From assembly GCF_002159665.1 (NCBI RefSeq), contig NZ_NFJC01000001.1:62001-126000 (forward strand): a stretch of 64,000 nt of DNA, written 5' to 3'. This stretch comes from Desulfovibrio sp. An276. GTDB taxonomy: Bacteria > Desulfobacterota > Desulfovibrionia > Desulfovibrionales > Desulfovibrionaceae. Position 1 is the first letter of the stretch. Each line of letters opens with the position of its first letter. The notes beneath the pieces were generated by a model. The model was not told the DNA's origin and searched no databases. It worked only from the letters and a program-made list of their open reading frames with translations. The translations under genes and the position numbers were made by a program. Shown here piece after piece: positions 55,208 to 64,000 of this stretch.

Positions 55208-57457
55208 ATGATACGCACCTACAAGGAAAAGGCCTGTTACTGCCAGGGACGCATTGTCCCCATTCAGGAAGCTCCCAAGACATCCGCAAAGCCCCTCGGC
55301 ATGGCCCAGAGCATCCTCAAAGCCCACAACATCTCCTCACAGGAAGGCAAGTACGCCATCAGCTTCGATGAACTGCTCTCCCACGACATCACCTACGTGA
55401 GCATAGTGCAGACAGCAAGAGCCAGTGGCCTCACACGCTTCCCTGTCCCCTATTCCTTCACCAACTGCCACAACTCCCTGTGCGCCATTGGCGGAACCAT
55501 CAACGCGGACGATCACCGCTTCGGCCTGTCCGCAGCCATAAAGTACGGGGCCAATTTCGTACCGCCCAACATGGCTGTCATCCATCAGTACGCAAGGGAA
55601 ATGGTTGCAGCCCCGGGCAAGATGGTCATGGCCTCGGACAGCCACACACGCTACGGCGCCCTGGGCTGCCTTGGCGTTGGCGAGGGCGGTGGCGAGCTCG
55701 TGAAGCAGGTCCTGAGCAAGACCTGGAACATTGACGAACCCACCATCATCGGCATCTACGTGCACGGCGAGCCAAGGCCCGGCGTAGGCCCGCACGATGT
55801 GGCCATAGCCATGGTCACTGCCCTCTTCCCGGAAGGCTATGCCAAAAACTGCATCCTCGAATTCGTGGGCCCTGGCATTGCCACCCTGCCCATGGACTAC
55901 CGCATGGGCATAGACGTCATGACTACGGAAACGGGCTGTCTCTCGAGCGTGTGGGTCACGGACGAGACAGTGCGCGACTACCTTGCAGCCCACGGCAGGG
56001 AAGCGGCCTATCGCGAAATGGCCCCCGAGGAGGGAGCCATGTACGACAAGTACGTGGACATGGACCTTGGTGCCATCAAGCCCATGATAGCCCTTCCCTT
56101 CCACCCGAGCCTTGGTGTCACCATAGAGGACTTTACGGCCAACGTGTACGACCACGTGGACGCCATGGAACAGCGTGCCCAAAAGCTTTTGAGCGACAAG
56201 TACAAGGCCGTGCCCAATCTGAAAGCCAAGATCCACGACGGGCACTTCCGCATCGACCAGGCAGTGGTGTCCGGCTGCTGCGGCGGCCTCTACGGCAACC
56301 TTGCCACAGTGGCTGCCATGCTGAAGGGCAAGACCATTGGCTGCAACGGCATCAACTACTCCCTCTATCCGGCAAGCCAGCCTGTGCTCGAAAACCTGCT
56401 TGCATCCGGCGCCATCACGGACATGGTCCGGGCAGGAGCCACCATACGCACGGCCTTCTGCGGCCCCTGCTTCGGCGCAGGCGATGTGCCGGGCCAAAAC
56501 TGCTTCTCCGTGCGCCATGTGACCCGCAACTTTGCCAACCGCGAGGGCTCCAAGGCTGCCCAGGGCCAGATTTCCTACGTGGCCCTCATGGACGCACGCT
56601 CCATCACAGCTACCATGCTCAACAACGGCTTTTTGACTGCCGCAGGCGAAGACACGCCTGCCATGCCCAAAAGCTATGCCTTTGATCCCGGCATCTATGA
56701 AAGGAATGTCTACCACGGCTTTGGCCACGAAAAGGCCGAAACGGAGCTGACCCGCGGGCCCAACATCGCGGACTGGCCGAACATGATTGCGCTTCCGGAA
56801 AACCTGCTGCTCACAGTGGGCGCAGCCCTGTTCGACAAGGTCACCACCACGGACGATTTCATAGCCTCGGGCGAGCCCTCGGCGTTCCGCTCCAATCCCG
56901 GCAAGATGGCAGAGTACACCCTGCGCAGCAAGGACGCTGGCTACGTTGCCAGGGTGAGCGCCATACGCGACCTTGAGTATGCCCGCGAGGCTGCCCTTGA
57001 AAAGGAAGAAGCCATGCCGAAGGAGGTGACAGACTACCTCGCCCTGGCAGGCCTTGGCGCAAGTGATGCAAAAGACACAGGCATAGGCAGCCTTGTCTTT
57101 GCCATCTACCCAGGTGACGGCTCTGCCAGGGAACAGGCTGCTTCCTGCCAGAAGGTTCTGGGGGGCTGGGCCAACATAGCAGGCTCCTACGCGACCAAGC
57201 GCTACCGCAGCAACTGCATCAACTGGGGCATTTTGCCGCTTGTCACCTGCGACGACGTCAATTCCTGGGAGATAGCCACAGGCGATCTTGTGTACCTCAG
57301 GGGCATACGCTCCCTTCTTGAGGGCAGCGAGGAAAGCATGACAGTGAGCGTCTTCCACAACGGCACAAAGACAGAGCGCAAGGTAGCGCTTCCGGACATT
57401 TCCAAGGAAGAGCGGGCCATTTTGCTCTCGGGCTGCCTCATCAACTACTACAAGTGA
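55208..57457 (+). CDS. Aconitase-family hydratase (YbhJ-like)
   Basis: This 749-residue protein is a member of the aconitase superfamily and most like the YbhJ 'hydratase' branch. It probably interconverts cis-aconitate and isocitrate. The usual first cluster Cys in GSCTN is replaced by SGCCGG (S355-G360; C357, C358), while the CGPC pair is present (C418 and C421), so a 4Fe-4S cluster can be built. The swivel domain with SNCINWG is at the C-terminus. It lies between the carrier and icd, where aconitase activity is needed. Substrate specificity is inferred only from context. Confidence 0.8.
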   Translation: MIRTYKEKACYCQGRIVPIQEAPKTSAKPLGMAQSILKAHNISSQEGKYAISFDELLSHDITYVSIVQTARASGLTRFPVPYSFTNCHNSLCAIGGTINADDHRFGLSAAIKYGANFVPPNMAVIHQYAREMVAAPGKMVMASDSHTRYGALGCLGVGEGGGELVKQVLSKTWNIDEPTIIGIYVHGEPRPGVGPHDVAIAMVTALFPEGYAKNCILEFVGPGIATLPMDYRMGIDVMTTETGCLSSVWVTDETVRDYLAAHGREAAYREMAPEEGAMYDKYVDMDLGAIKPMIALPFHPSLGVTIEDFTANVYDHVDAMEQRAQKLLSDKYKAVPNLKAKIHDGHFRIDQAVVSGCCGGLYGNLATVAAMLKGKTIGCNGINYSLYPASQPVLENLLASGAITDMVRAGATIRTAFCGPCFGAGDVPGQNCFSVRHVTRNFANREGSKAAQGQISYVALMDARSITATMLNNGFLTAAGEDTPAMPKSYAFDPGIYERNVYHGFGHEKAETELTRGPNIADWPNMIALPENLLLTVGAALFDKVTTTDDFIASGEPSAFRSNPGKMAEYTLRSKDAGYVARVSAIRDLEYAREAALEKEEAMPKEVTDYLALAGLGASDAKDTGIGSLVFAIYPGDGSAREQAASCQKVLGGWANIAGSYATKRYRSNCINWGILPLVTCDDVNSWEIATGDLVYLRGIRSLLEGSEESMTVSVFHNGTKTERKVALPDISKEERAILLSGCLINYYK

Positions 57458-57597
57458 TACCCCCTGTCCCGAACGGGCCAAGACAGTGTGCGCAGCCTGT
57501 TCCGGGGCATGGACTACGCAATACCCAGGACTACAATCAGCCAGGACCACAGACCCGAAAACGGCCTTATCCCAAGGCTGCACAGGAGTATCAGACT

Positions 57598-58803
57598 ATG
57601 GCTTCCACGATTACTCTGGCAAACAACGGCAAGCTGATCATCCCCGACGATCCCATTATCCCCATTATTCCCGGCGATGGTGTCGGCCCGGACATCTGGA
57701 ACGCTGCAAAACCCGTTTTTGATGCGGCAGTGGAAAAGGCCTACGCAGGCAAAAGAAAGATCGAGTGGCTGCCCATAGACGCTGGCGAGACCTGCTGGCA
57801 GAAGACCGGCGAATTCGTGCCCGAAAAGAGCATGGAGGCCATCACAAAGTACCGCGTGGCCCTGAAGGGCCCCCTGAGCACCCCGGTGGGCAAGGGCTTC
57901 CGCTCTGTCAACGTTCTCTTGCGCAGACTCTTTGACCTCTACGCCTGCATCCGTCCAGTAAGCCACGTTCCGGGCGTGCCAAGCCCGGTGAAGGATCCGG
58001 ACGCAGTGAATATGGTCATTTTCCGCGAAAACACGGAAGACCTCTACGCAGGCATCGAATGGGATGCAGGCACCCCCGAAGCCGCGAAGATGATAGCCCT
58101 CATCAAGGAGCTTACGGGCCGCGATGTGCGCCCGGACAGCGCCATAGGCATCAAGCCCATTTCCGAGACAGGCACAAAGCGCCTTGTGCGCATGGCCATA
58201 CAGTACGCCATTGATCACAGGCTTCCGAGCGTCACCCTGGTCCACAAGGGCAACATCATGAAATTCACCGAGGGCGGCTTCAGGCGCTGGGGCTACGAGT
58301 GCGCAGCAGAGGAATTCGGCACCTACACCATCACAGAGGAAGAAGCCTCGAAAAACGGCAATCCGGACGGCAAGATCGTCATCAAGGACCGCATCACGGA
58401 CTCCATGTTCCAGCAGATTTTGCTGCGCCCGCGCGAATACAGCGTGCTCGCCATGCCAAACCTGAACGGCGACTACATGTCGGACGCTCTTGCAGCCCAG
58501 GTGGGCGGCCTTGGCATGGCACCCGGCTCCAACGTGGGCGACGGCTACGCCATCTTCGAGGCAACCCACGGCACTGCCCCCAAATACACCGGCCTCGACA
58601 AGATCAACCCGGGCTCCCTTATCCTCTCTGGTGCCCTCATGTTCGACTTCATGGGCTGGAACGAGGCAGCGGAGCTTGTGCGCAAGGGCATTGCCTCTGC
58701 AGTGGCCCACAAGACCGTGACCTATGACCTTGCCCGCCAGATGGAAGGTGCAACCGAGGTTGCCTGCTCTGCCTTCGGCAAGGCCATCTGCGACAACATG
58801 TAA
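57598..58803 (+). CDS. icd: Isocitrate dehydrogenase (NADP-dependent)
   Basis: Icd oxidises isocitrate to 2-oxoglutarate and CO2. The 401-residue protein has the substrate loop [14 protein letters not shown], the catalytic Lys/Tyr region, and HGTAPKYTG in which the Lys-Tyr pair marks NADP use as in the Escherichia coli enzyme. The ATG at 57598 follows CAGGAG; the open frame upstream to 57454 is a leader. It is the third step of the putative tricarboxylate pathway and lies ahead of korDABC. Confidence 0.93.
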   Translation: MASTITLANNGKLIIPDDPIIPIIPGDGVGPDIWNAAKPVFDAAVEKAYAGKRKIEWLPIDAGETCWQKTGEFVPEKSMEAITKYRVALKGPLSTPVGKGFRSVNVLLRRLFDLYACIRPVSHVPGVPSPVKDPDAVNMVIFRENTEDLYAGIEWDAGTPEAAKMIALIKELTGRDVRPDSAIGIKPISETGTKRLVRMAIQYAIDHRLPSVTLVHKGNIMKFTEGGFRRWGYECAAEEFGTYTITEEEASKNGNPDGKIVIKDRITDSMFQQILLRPREYSVLAMPNLNGDYMSDALAAQVGGLGMAPGSNVGDGYAIFEATHGTAPKYTGLDKINPGSLILSGALMFDFMGWNEAAELVRKGIASAVAHKTVTYDLARQMEGATEVACSAFGKAICDNM

Positions 58804-58812
58804 GACATAGAA

Positions 58813-58855
58813 AATATTGGGCCCGCAGCCTTTTTGCGGGTGCGGGCCCAATATT
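58813..58855 (+). other. Perfect 15-bp hairpin between icd and korD
   Basis: The arm AATATTGGGCCCGCA (58813-58827) is fully complementary to 58841-58855, with a 13-nt loop. An alternative inner stem (CCCGCA with TGCGGG, next to a T5 run) is also possible. It lies 9 bp after the icd stop and 14 bp before the korD start, with no T tract, so mRNA stability, processing or control of korD translation are the likely roles. Confidence 0.65.
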
Positions 58856-58869
58856 CCCAGGGTGCAATT

Positions 58870-59103
58870 ATGAAGTCACATAGCATTGAACGAGCCTGGT
58901 GCAAGGGCTGTGGCATATGCGTGGCCTTCTGTCCCAAAAAGGCCCTGAGCATCGATCTGATCAGCCAGAAGGCCGTGTGGGACGAGGAAAAGTGCATTTA
59001 TTGCGGTCTGTGCGAGCACTACTGTCCGGATCTCGCCATCACGGTCATAAACGAGAAGACAGGAAGCGCAGGGACCAAGAGCGAGGAGGCGGCAAATGGC
59101 TGA
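58870..59103 (+). CDS. korD: 2-oxoglutarate:ferredoxin oxidoreductase, delta (ferredoxin) subunit
   Basis: This 77-residue protein carries two 4Fe-4S motifs (CKGCGICVAFCP and CIYCGLCEHYCP) and passes electrons from the catalytic subunits to ferredoxin. The ATG at 58870 is preferred over an open frame upstream. It overlaps korA by 8 nt. The DABC order is one of the common ones for four-subunit 2-oxoacid oxidoreductases. Confidence 0.9.
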   Translation: MKSHSIERAWCKGCGICVAFCPKKALSIDLISQKAVWDEEKCIYCGLCEHYCPDLAITVINEKTGSAGTKSEEAANG

Positions 59104-60241
59104 AAGCATGTTTGTTCAGGGCAATGAGGCCTGTGCGCGCGGCGCCCTTTACGCCAATCTGCGCTTCTTTGCCGGCTACCCCATTACCCCTTCCACGGAA
59201 ATCGCGGAAAGCCTTGCGGAACTTCTGCCCACTGTTGGCGGCAAGTTTGTGCAGATGGAGGACGAACTCTCCTCCATGTGCGCCATCTGCGGCGCCTCTC
59301 TTGCCGGCCTCAAGGTCATGACCGCGACCTCCGGCCCTGGCTTTTCCCTGAAGCAGGAGGCCATAGGCTACGCTGTCATGGCGGAAATCCCCTGTGTCAT
59401 AGTGGACGCCCAGCGCGGCGGTCCCTCCACGGGTCTTCCCACCGAGGTCTCCCAGGGAGACGTCATGCAGGCCCGCTGGGGTGTCCACGGCGACCACTCC
59501 ATAATAGCTCTCACAGCCTCAAGCGTGCAGGACGTGTTCGAGATCACCGTAGAAGCCTTCAACATGGCGGAAACACTGCGCACGCCCGTCATTCTTCTGC
59601 TTGACGCGGAAGTCTGTCACATGCGCGAAAGGCTCACCATTCCCGATCCGGGCGAGCTGCATGTTGTGGAGAGGCTCTACACAGAGGTGAAGCCGGGCGT
59701 GGCCTACCACCCCTATCTGCCCCGAGAGGACGGCAGGCTTCCCATCTCCAACTTCGGCGACGGGCACAGGTTCAATGTGACAGGCCTGCACCACGACATC
59801 TGGGGCTTTCCGACCCAGAACGCGGACAGCATCGAATATCTGAACCGCCATCTCTACGACAAGATTGAAAATCGCACCAACCTCCTTGCCAGATGGAAGG
59901 AATACGATCTGGACGATGCAGAAATCGTTCTCGTCTCCTACGGTTCCGCTGCCAGGAGTGCGCGCCAGCATGTGTACGACAGAAGGCGGCGCGGGGAGAA
60001 GCTGGGATTGCTCGAACTGCAGACCATCTGGCCCTTCCCTGCGGATCTTGTGCGCGAAAAGACCGCCCATGCCCGCCGTGTCATAGTGGCGGAAATGAAC
60101 ATGGGGCAATTGTGTTCCCAGGTGAAGATAGCAGTCGAACACCCGGAAAAGGTCTTTTTGGCAAACAGGATAGACGGCAGGCTCATCACTCCGGAAAATA
60201 TCGCGCGGTGCATTCGTCTCATTGACGGGAGGGGGTTCTAA
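59096..60241 (+). CDS. korA: 2-oxoglutarate:ferredoxin oxidoreductase, alpha subunit
   Basis: KorA binds the substrate and pairs with KorB. The 381-residue protein has the domain start NEACARGALYANLRFFAGYP and PITPSTEIAE, the conserved TSGPGFSLKQEAIGYA, and a C-terminal transketolase-like domain (LVSYGSAARSAR). It overlaps korD by 8 nt and shares TAATG with korB. The position after icd and before sucC favours 2-oxoglutarate over other 2-oxoacids. Confidence 0.93.
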   Translation: MAESMFVQGNEACARGALYANLRFFAGYPITPSTEIAESLAELLPTVGGKFVQMEDELSSMCAICGASLAGLKVMTATSGPGFSLKQEAIGYAVMAEIPCVIVDAQRGGPSTGLPTEVSQGDVMQARWGVHGDHSIIALTASSVQDVFEITVEAFNMAETLRTPVILLLDAEVCHMRERLTIPDPGELHVVERLYTEVKPGVAYHPYLPREDGRLPISNFGDGHRFNVTGLHHDIWGFPTQNADSIEYLNRHLYDKIENRTNLLARWKEYDLDDAEIVLVSYGSAARSARQHVYDRRRRGEKLGLLELQTIWPFPADLVREKTAHARRVIVAEMNMGQLCSQVKIAVEHPEKVFLANRIDGRLITPENIARCIRLIDGRGF

Positions 60242-61044
60242 TGTCCATTCATCGTCTGATACGGCCCCGTTTCTTCCCGCACATCTGGTGCCCGGGCTGT
60301 GGGCACGGCATCATCCTGAACGGCCTGCTCCACGCAGTGGACGAAATGGGGCTTGAGCAAAACAGGCTGTGCATGGTGTCCGGTATTGGCTGCTCCTCGC
60401 GCATTTCCGGATACGTGGACTTTCACAGCATGCATACCCTGCATGGGCGTGCGCTTGCCTTTGCCACGGGCCTGAAGCTTGCCCGTCCAGAGGTGCAGGT
60501 CTTTGTGCCCATGGGCGACGGCGATGCCACTGCCATTGGCGGCAACCACTTCATCCATGCCTGCAGGCGCAACATCGACCTTGTGGCCATAGTCATGAAC
60601 AACCGCATCTACGGCATGACAGGAGGCCAGTTCTCTCCGGAATCCGGTCAGGGCATCATGGCCACCACAGCCCCCTATGGCAACATCGATCCAACCTTCG
60701 ATGTGGTGAAGCTGGCAATGGGCGCAGGAGCCACCTTTGTGGCCAGGACAACGGCCTTCCACGTGAAGGAAATCGTCAGCATCATCAAGAAGGCCACCAT
60801 GCACAAGGGCTTTTCCGTTGTGGAAATCCTTTCCCAGTGTCCCACCTACTTCGGGCGCAAGAACAAGTACGGCGGCGCTGTGGATATGCTCAAGTGGTAC
60901 AGGGACAACACGGCTCCCATCGGTTCCGCGAAGCTGAAGGAGAACCCCGGCCTTATCGAGCGCGGCATCTTCGTTGAGAAGCAGCTGCCCGAATACTGCG
61001 AGGAATACGACAAGCTTATAGCCAGGGTGAGGAGCAGCTCATGA
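60241..61044 (+). CDS. korB: 2-oxoglutarate:ferredoxin oxidoreductase, beta (TPP) subunit
   Basis: KorB binds thiamine diphosphate and a 4Fe-4S cluster. The 267-residue protein has WCPGCGHG near the N-terminus, the TPP motif GDGDATAIGGNHFIHACRRN followed by VMNN, and a Cys in ILSQCPTYFGR. It begins inside the korA stop (TAATG) and overlaps korC by 4 nt, so subunits are tightly co-translated. Confidence 0.93.
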   Translation: MSIHRLIRPRFFPHIWCPGCGHGIILNGLLHAVDEMGLEQNRLCMVSGIGCSSRISGYVDFHSMHTLHGRALAFATGLKLARPEVQVFVPMGDGDATAIGGNHFIHACRRNIDLVAIVMNNRIYGMTGGQFSPESGQGIMATTAPYGNIDPTFDVVKLAMGAGATFVARTTAFHVKEIVSIIKKATMHKGFSVVEILSQCPTYFGRKNKYGGAVDMLKWYRDNTAPIGSAKLKENPGLIERGIFVEKQLPEYCEEYDKLIARVRSSS

Positions 61045-61598
61045 TCAATCGCATTCTTCTTTCCGGTTCCGGCGGTCAGGGCGTCATCACCATGGCCATC
61101 CTGCTGGCCCAGGCGGCCTGTCTCTACGAGGGGCACAACGCCATCCAGTCCCAGAGCTACGGCCCGGAGGCCAGGGGCGGTGCGACGCGCTCCGACGTGA
61201 TCATCTCCGACGAGCCCATCTACTACCCCAAGGTCCAGCACCCCAACATTCTGGTTGCCCTGACCAACGAGGCTTCTGCCAAGTACCTGAAATTCATCAG
61301 ACCAAACGGCATCTTCCTCTTTGACAGCGAGCTTGTGCAGCCATCCACAAAGATGGATGCGGACTACGTGGGCTTTCCAATGTACAAGCCTGTGATGGAG
61401 CGTTTTGGCAAGCCCCAGGCCCTCAATATCTGCGTTCTGGGGGCACTGCTCGAACTGACGCACGTAACGAGCTTCCAGTCCATAGACCAGTGTCTGAAGG
61501 CCCGCTTCAGGCCTGCCTTCCACAAGGCAAACGAGGAGGCTCTGAGCCTCGGCCAGGAACTTGCGGCCAGCTGGAAAAATACCCACAGGCTTGGCTAG
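61041..61598 (+). CDS. korC: 2-oxoglutarate:ferredoxin oxidoreductase, gamma subunit
   Basis: This 185-residue protein shows the gamma-subunit signature ILLSGSGGQGVITMAILLAQ and SQSYGPEARGGATRSDVI. It ends the kor set. A 364-bp gap follows before sucC. Confidence 0.93.
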   Translation: MINRILLSGSGGQGVITMAILLAQAACLYEGHNAIQSQSYGPEARGGATRSDVIISDEPIYYPKVQHPNILVALTNEASAKYLKFIRPNGIFLFDSELVQPSTKMDADYVGFPMYKPVMERFGKPQALNICVLGALLELTHVTSFQSIDQCLKARFRPAFHKANEEALSLGQELAASWKNTHRLG

Positions 61599-61962
61599 TT
61601 CTCACCCCAAAAACAGCTATGGCATGCACGGGTTTCCGAGGGGGGATTGCCCGGCGGGAAGAAAACCTGCTTCACAAACGCGTGCCCTGCTGATTTCCGG
61701 GAAAGGCAGCCTTGCCGGCTCATCCCCGGACGCTCCTCCATATCCCGCATTTTTCGCATGCCCACAGGCCAGGAAAAGCCATGTGAAAGAGTACGGCCAC
61801 ATACAGGAGGAGCGCCCAGGGGACAGGGAGAGTCCGGGACAACGCCAAAACCCGGGCGAACCGGGCACGGCAGTCTTGCAAGTCATGGACAGGCCCGGAT
61901 AGACAAAACGGACAAACAGGGGACACTCGGGACCGGACAAAAGCGCGCCGGAGGGACAAGCT
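61599..61962 (+). other. GGACA-rich leader between korC and sucC
   Basis: No gene is supported in this 364-bp stretch. The last 130 bp contain GGACA at least seven times, often within ACAGG- or GGGAC-type strings. The repeats could be protein-binding sites in RNA, for example for a CsrA-type regulator that recognises GGA in loops, but no such regulator is visible here. No clear promoter or terminator was found. Confidence 0.4.
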
Positions 61963-63123
61963 ATGAACATACACGAATACCAGGCCAAGGAACTTTTCCG
62001 CTCCTTTGGCATACCCGTCTCGGACGGCATACTGGCCAACACCGTGGACGAGGCAGTGGCAGCAGCAAACAAACTTGAAGGCCCCGTGTGGGTGGTCAAG
62101 GCGCAGGTGCACGCGGGCGGTCGCGGAAAGGCAGGCGGTGTGAAGGTCTGCAAGAGCATAGACGAGGTGCAAAAGGCAGCCTCGGCCATTCTTGGCATGA
62201 CCCTTGTGACCAAACAGACAGGCGCTTCCGGCAAGAAGGTGCACAAGGTCCTTGTGGAACGTAGCACCAATATTGCGAGGGAGCTCTACCTTGCCGTTGT
62301 ACTCGACAGATCCGCAGGATGCCTCAGCATCATGGCCTCGCCCTGCGGCGGAATGGACATCGAGGCAGTGGCAGCCGAGACGCCTGACAAGATTTTCATC
62401 ACAAAGCTCGACGGAAGCCACAATTTCTGGCCCTGGCAGGCGCGCGAGCTCTTCTTTGGCTGCGGCCTTGACGCAAAACAGACTTCCCAGGGTGTCGCAA
62501 TCGTGCGCCAGCTTGTGGCCCTGGCAGTAGCCAAGGACTGCACCATGGTGGAGATCAATCCCCTGGCAGTCACGGACGAGGGCAAGCTTGTGGCTGTGGA
62601 CGCCAAGATAAACTTCGACGAAAATGGCCTCACCCGCCACGAGGACATTCGTGCCCTGGACGATCCGGACGAGTGCGATCCCTATGAGCTCAAGGCCAGG
62701 GAAGTAGGCGTCAACTACATACATCTCGACGGCTATGTGGGAACCATGGTGAACGGTGCAGGCCTTGCCATGGCCACCATGGACGCCATCAAGCAGGCCG
62801 GGGCAGAACCAGCCAACTTCTTCGACGCAGGCGGCGGCGCAAACGAGGACATGGTGGCAAGCGGCTTTGAAATCATGCTCTCGGACCCCAGGGTGCGCGG
62901 CATACTCATCAATATTTTCGGCGGCATACTGCGCTGTGACATCGTAGCCCAGGGCATTGTCAACGCGGCCAAAAAGACTGGGCTCACCCTGCCGCTCGTC
63001 ATCCGCATGGAAGGCACCAACGTGGAAGAGGGCAGGCGCATATTGCGCGAGGCAGGCCTCAACTACAGCGAGGCGAAGAGCATGGGCGAGGCCGCAGCCC
63101 TTATCGCCAGGGTAACGGCATAG
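61963..63123 (+). CDS. sucC: Succinyl-CoA synthetase, beta subunit
   Basis: SucC with SucD converts succinyl-CoA, ADP and phosphate to succinate, CoA and ATP. The 386-residue protein begins MNIHEYQAKELFRSFGIPVS, has the ATP-grasp segment VKAQVHAGGRGKAGGVKV, EINPLAV and the C-terminal NIFGGILRCDIVAQGI. The ATG at 61963 follows GGAGGGAC. Its place behind korDABC makes substrate-level phosphorylation the likely end of the pathway. Confidence 0.95.
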   Translation: MNIHEYQAKELFRSFGIPVSDGILANTVDEAVAAANKLEGPVWVVKAQVHAGGRGKAGGVKVCKSIDEVQKAASAILGMTLVTKQTGASGKKVHKVLVERSTNIARELYLAVVLDRSAGCLSIMASPCGGMDIEAVAAETPDKIFITKLDGSHNFWPWQARELFFGCGLDAKQTSQGVAIVRQLVALAVAKDCTMVEINPLAVTDEGKLVAVDAKINFDENGLTRHEDIRALDDPDECDPYELKAREVGVNYIHLDGYVGTMVNGAGLAMATMDAIKQAGAEPANFFDAGGGANEDMVASGFEIMLSDPRVRGILINIFGGILRCDIVAQGIVNAAKKTGLTLPLVIRMEGTNVEEGRRILREAGLNYSEAKSMGEAAALIARVTA

Positions 63124-63161
63124 GGGCAAAAGGGATCAGACGCGCAAACACTCAATCTATC

Positions 63162-63206
63162 AGGAGGCGGCGCGTATCCCCTTGAACAAGGGGACGCCGA
63201 AGTACG
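63162..63206 (+). promoter_or_regulatory. Hairpin-spaced ribosome binding site of sucD
   Basis: A full AGGAGG (63162-63167) lies 39 nt before the sucD ATG, too far for normal use. Between them a hairpin can form: GGCG (63169-63172) with CGCC (63195-63198), a bulge, and TCCCCTTG (63177-63184) with its complement (63187-63194). Folding would leave about 9 nt between the AGGAGG and the ATG. No closer binding site or in-frame start is seen. Confidence 0.55.
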
Positions 63207-64000
63207 ATGAGCATACTTGTTGACAAGATGAGCAAGGTGGTCGTGCATGGCCTGACAGGCCGTGAGGGACGCTTTCATGCGGAACAGATGCTGGCCTACG
63301 GAACAAATATCGTGGCAGGAGTGACCCCCGGCAAGGGCGGCCAGGAGGTGTTCGGGATTCCGGTTTTCAACACCTGCAGGGAGGCAGTGGAAAAGACCGG
63401 CGCCAATGTGAGCATCATCTTCGTGCCTGCCATGGCTGCTGCGGATTCGGCTTGCGAAGCCGCTGCCGCAGGCATACCCCTGGTTATCTGCATCACTGAG
63501 CACATCCCTGTGCTCGACATGGTGCGCTGCAGGGAGTTTCTCAATGCCCACGGCACAAAGTTGATTGGCCCAAACTGTCCGGGTATCATCACTCCCGGAC
63601 AGTGCAAGATTGGCATCATGCCGGACTACATTTTCAAACCAGGCCCCATAGGCCTTGTCTCCCGCTCGGGCACCCTCACCTACGAGGCCACCTGGCAGCT
63701 CACCTGCCTTGGCCTTGGGCAAAGCACATGCATAGGCATTGGCGGGGACCCCATACACGGCCTCTACTTTACCGATCTTCTGGAAATGTTCCGCGAGGAC
63801 AAGGAGACGGAGGCAGTCTGCCTCATAGGCGAGATAGGCGGTGACGGCGAGGAATGTGCTGCACGCTACATCCGGGAAACCAACTATCCAAAGCCCGTGT
63901 TCGGCTTCATTGCCGGCCTCACTGCCCCCAAGGGCAAGCGCATGGGCCATGCGGGAGCCATCATCAGCGGCTCCAAGGGGCGCGGCGAAGACAAGATCAA
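63207..64000 (+). CDS. sucD: Succinyl-CoA synthetase, alpha subunit (partial at window end)
   Basis: SucD holds the CoA site and the phosphorylated histidine. The visible 264 residues begin [20 protein letters not shown], and include [28 protein letters not shown] and the active-site His at 248 (GHAGAIISG). The reading frame is open at the window edge, so about 25-35 residues are missing. It follows sucC by 83 bp. Confidence 0.93.
   Translation, partial: MSILVDKMSKVVVHGLTGREGRFHAEQMLAYGTNIVAGVTPGKGGQEVFGIPVFNTCREAVEKTGANVSIIFVPAMAAADSACEAAAAGIPLVICITEHIPVLDMVRCREFLNAHGTKLIGPNCPGIITPGQCKIGIMPDYIFKPGPIGLVSRSGTLTYEATWQLTCLGLGQSTCIGIGGDPIHGLYFTDLLEMFREDKETEAVCLIGEIGGDGEECAARYIRETNYPKPVFGFIAGLTAPKGKRMGHAGAIISGSKGRGEDKI

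Noticed and set aside
55337-57583. 748-codon open frame on the minus strand opposite the aconitase-family gene
   Set aside because: It mirrors the real gene with its clear family motifs and has a Cys/His/Val-rich, low-information composition.

Overview
The window reads as a chromosome segment of a strictly anaerobic, Desulfovibrionaceae-like bacterium (Desulfobacterota). The evidence is a group B [FeFe]-hydrogenase encoded with its maturases, MinD-type ATPases with inserted ferredoxins beside NifX-like proteins (resembling the 'orange protein' clusters of Desulfovibrio), many 4Fe-4S proteins, and a ferredoxin-dependent 2-oxoacid oxidoreductase instead of a 2-oxoglutarate dehydrogenase. The genus is an inference; no rRNA gene is present. 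No CRISPR array, insertion sequence or prophage was seen.

Layout. (1) 1-9552, plus strand: hydG, a monomeric [FeFe]-hydrogenase, hydE and hydF, then a second unit with its own promoter and palindromic operators, made of a DUF134-NifX fusion regulator, two ferredoxin-containing MinD ATPases, a NifX-like protein and a small receiver-like protein, closed by a strong terminator. (2) 9568-18292, minus strand: a SWIM protein/SNF2 helicase pair, an exported Fe-S aldo/keto reductase with a NapH/NapG-like membrane ferredoxin, and an HD-GYP response regulator. (3) 18799-23631, plus strand: ftsH (TTG start), folP, and the c-di-AMP pair cdaA-cdaR. (4) 23663-27261, minus strand: clpX, clpP, tig and tRNA-Leu(UAG). 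(5) 27354-42726, minus strand: the complete S10-spc-alpha ribosomal protein superoperon from rpsJ to rplQ, including secY, map, rpmJ and rpoA, with a 480-nt structured leader, an internal promoter before rpmJ and hairpins inside two gaps. (6) 42813-50690, minus strand: a small gene interrupted by an in-frame UGA, ftsY with a very long acidic repeat-bearing A domain, a small membrane protein, queF, two flavodoxin-fold reductases (one with a Tat-like signal), a radical SAM gene and a TetR regulator. (7) 51205-64000, plus strand: tcuA, tcuB, a DcuC-like carrier, an aconitase-family hydratase, icd, korDABC, sucC and the start of sucD (cut by the window edge).

The most notable system is region 7. 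In gene order it spells a linear catabolic route: carrier uptake of a tricarboxylate, oxidation of tricarballylate to cis-aconitate (TcuA/TcuB), hydration to isocitrate, NADP-linked oxidation to 2-oxoglutarate, ferredoxin-linked oxidation to succinyl-CoA, and ATP formation by succinyl-CoA synthetase. It is preceded by a divergent TetR gene and a 514-bp intergenic region holding three TGAAACA boxes exactly 10 bp apart plus long inverted repeats. The substrate is inferred from family and context. Other points worth a second look are related palindromes upstream of the hydrogenase and NifX/MinD units, the in-frame UGA gene, a hairpin that appears to bring a distant Shine-Dalgarno close to the sucD start, and a cysteine-rich tail on trigger factor.
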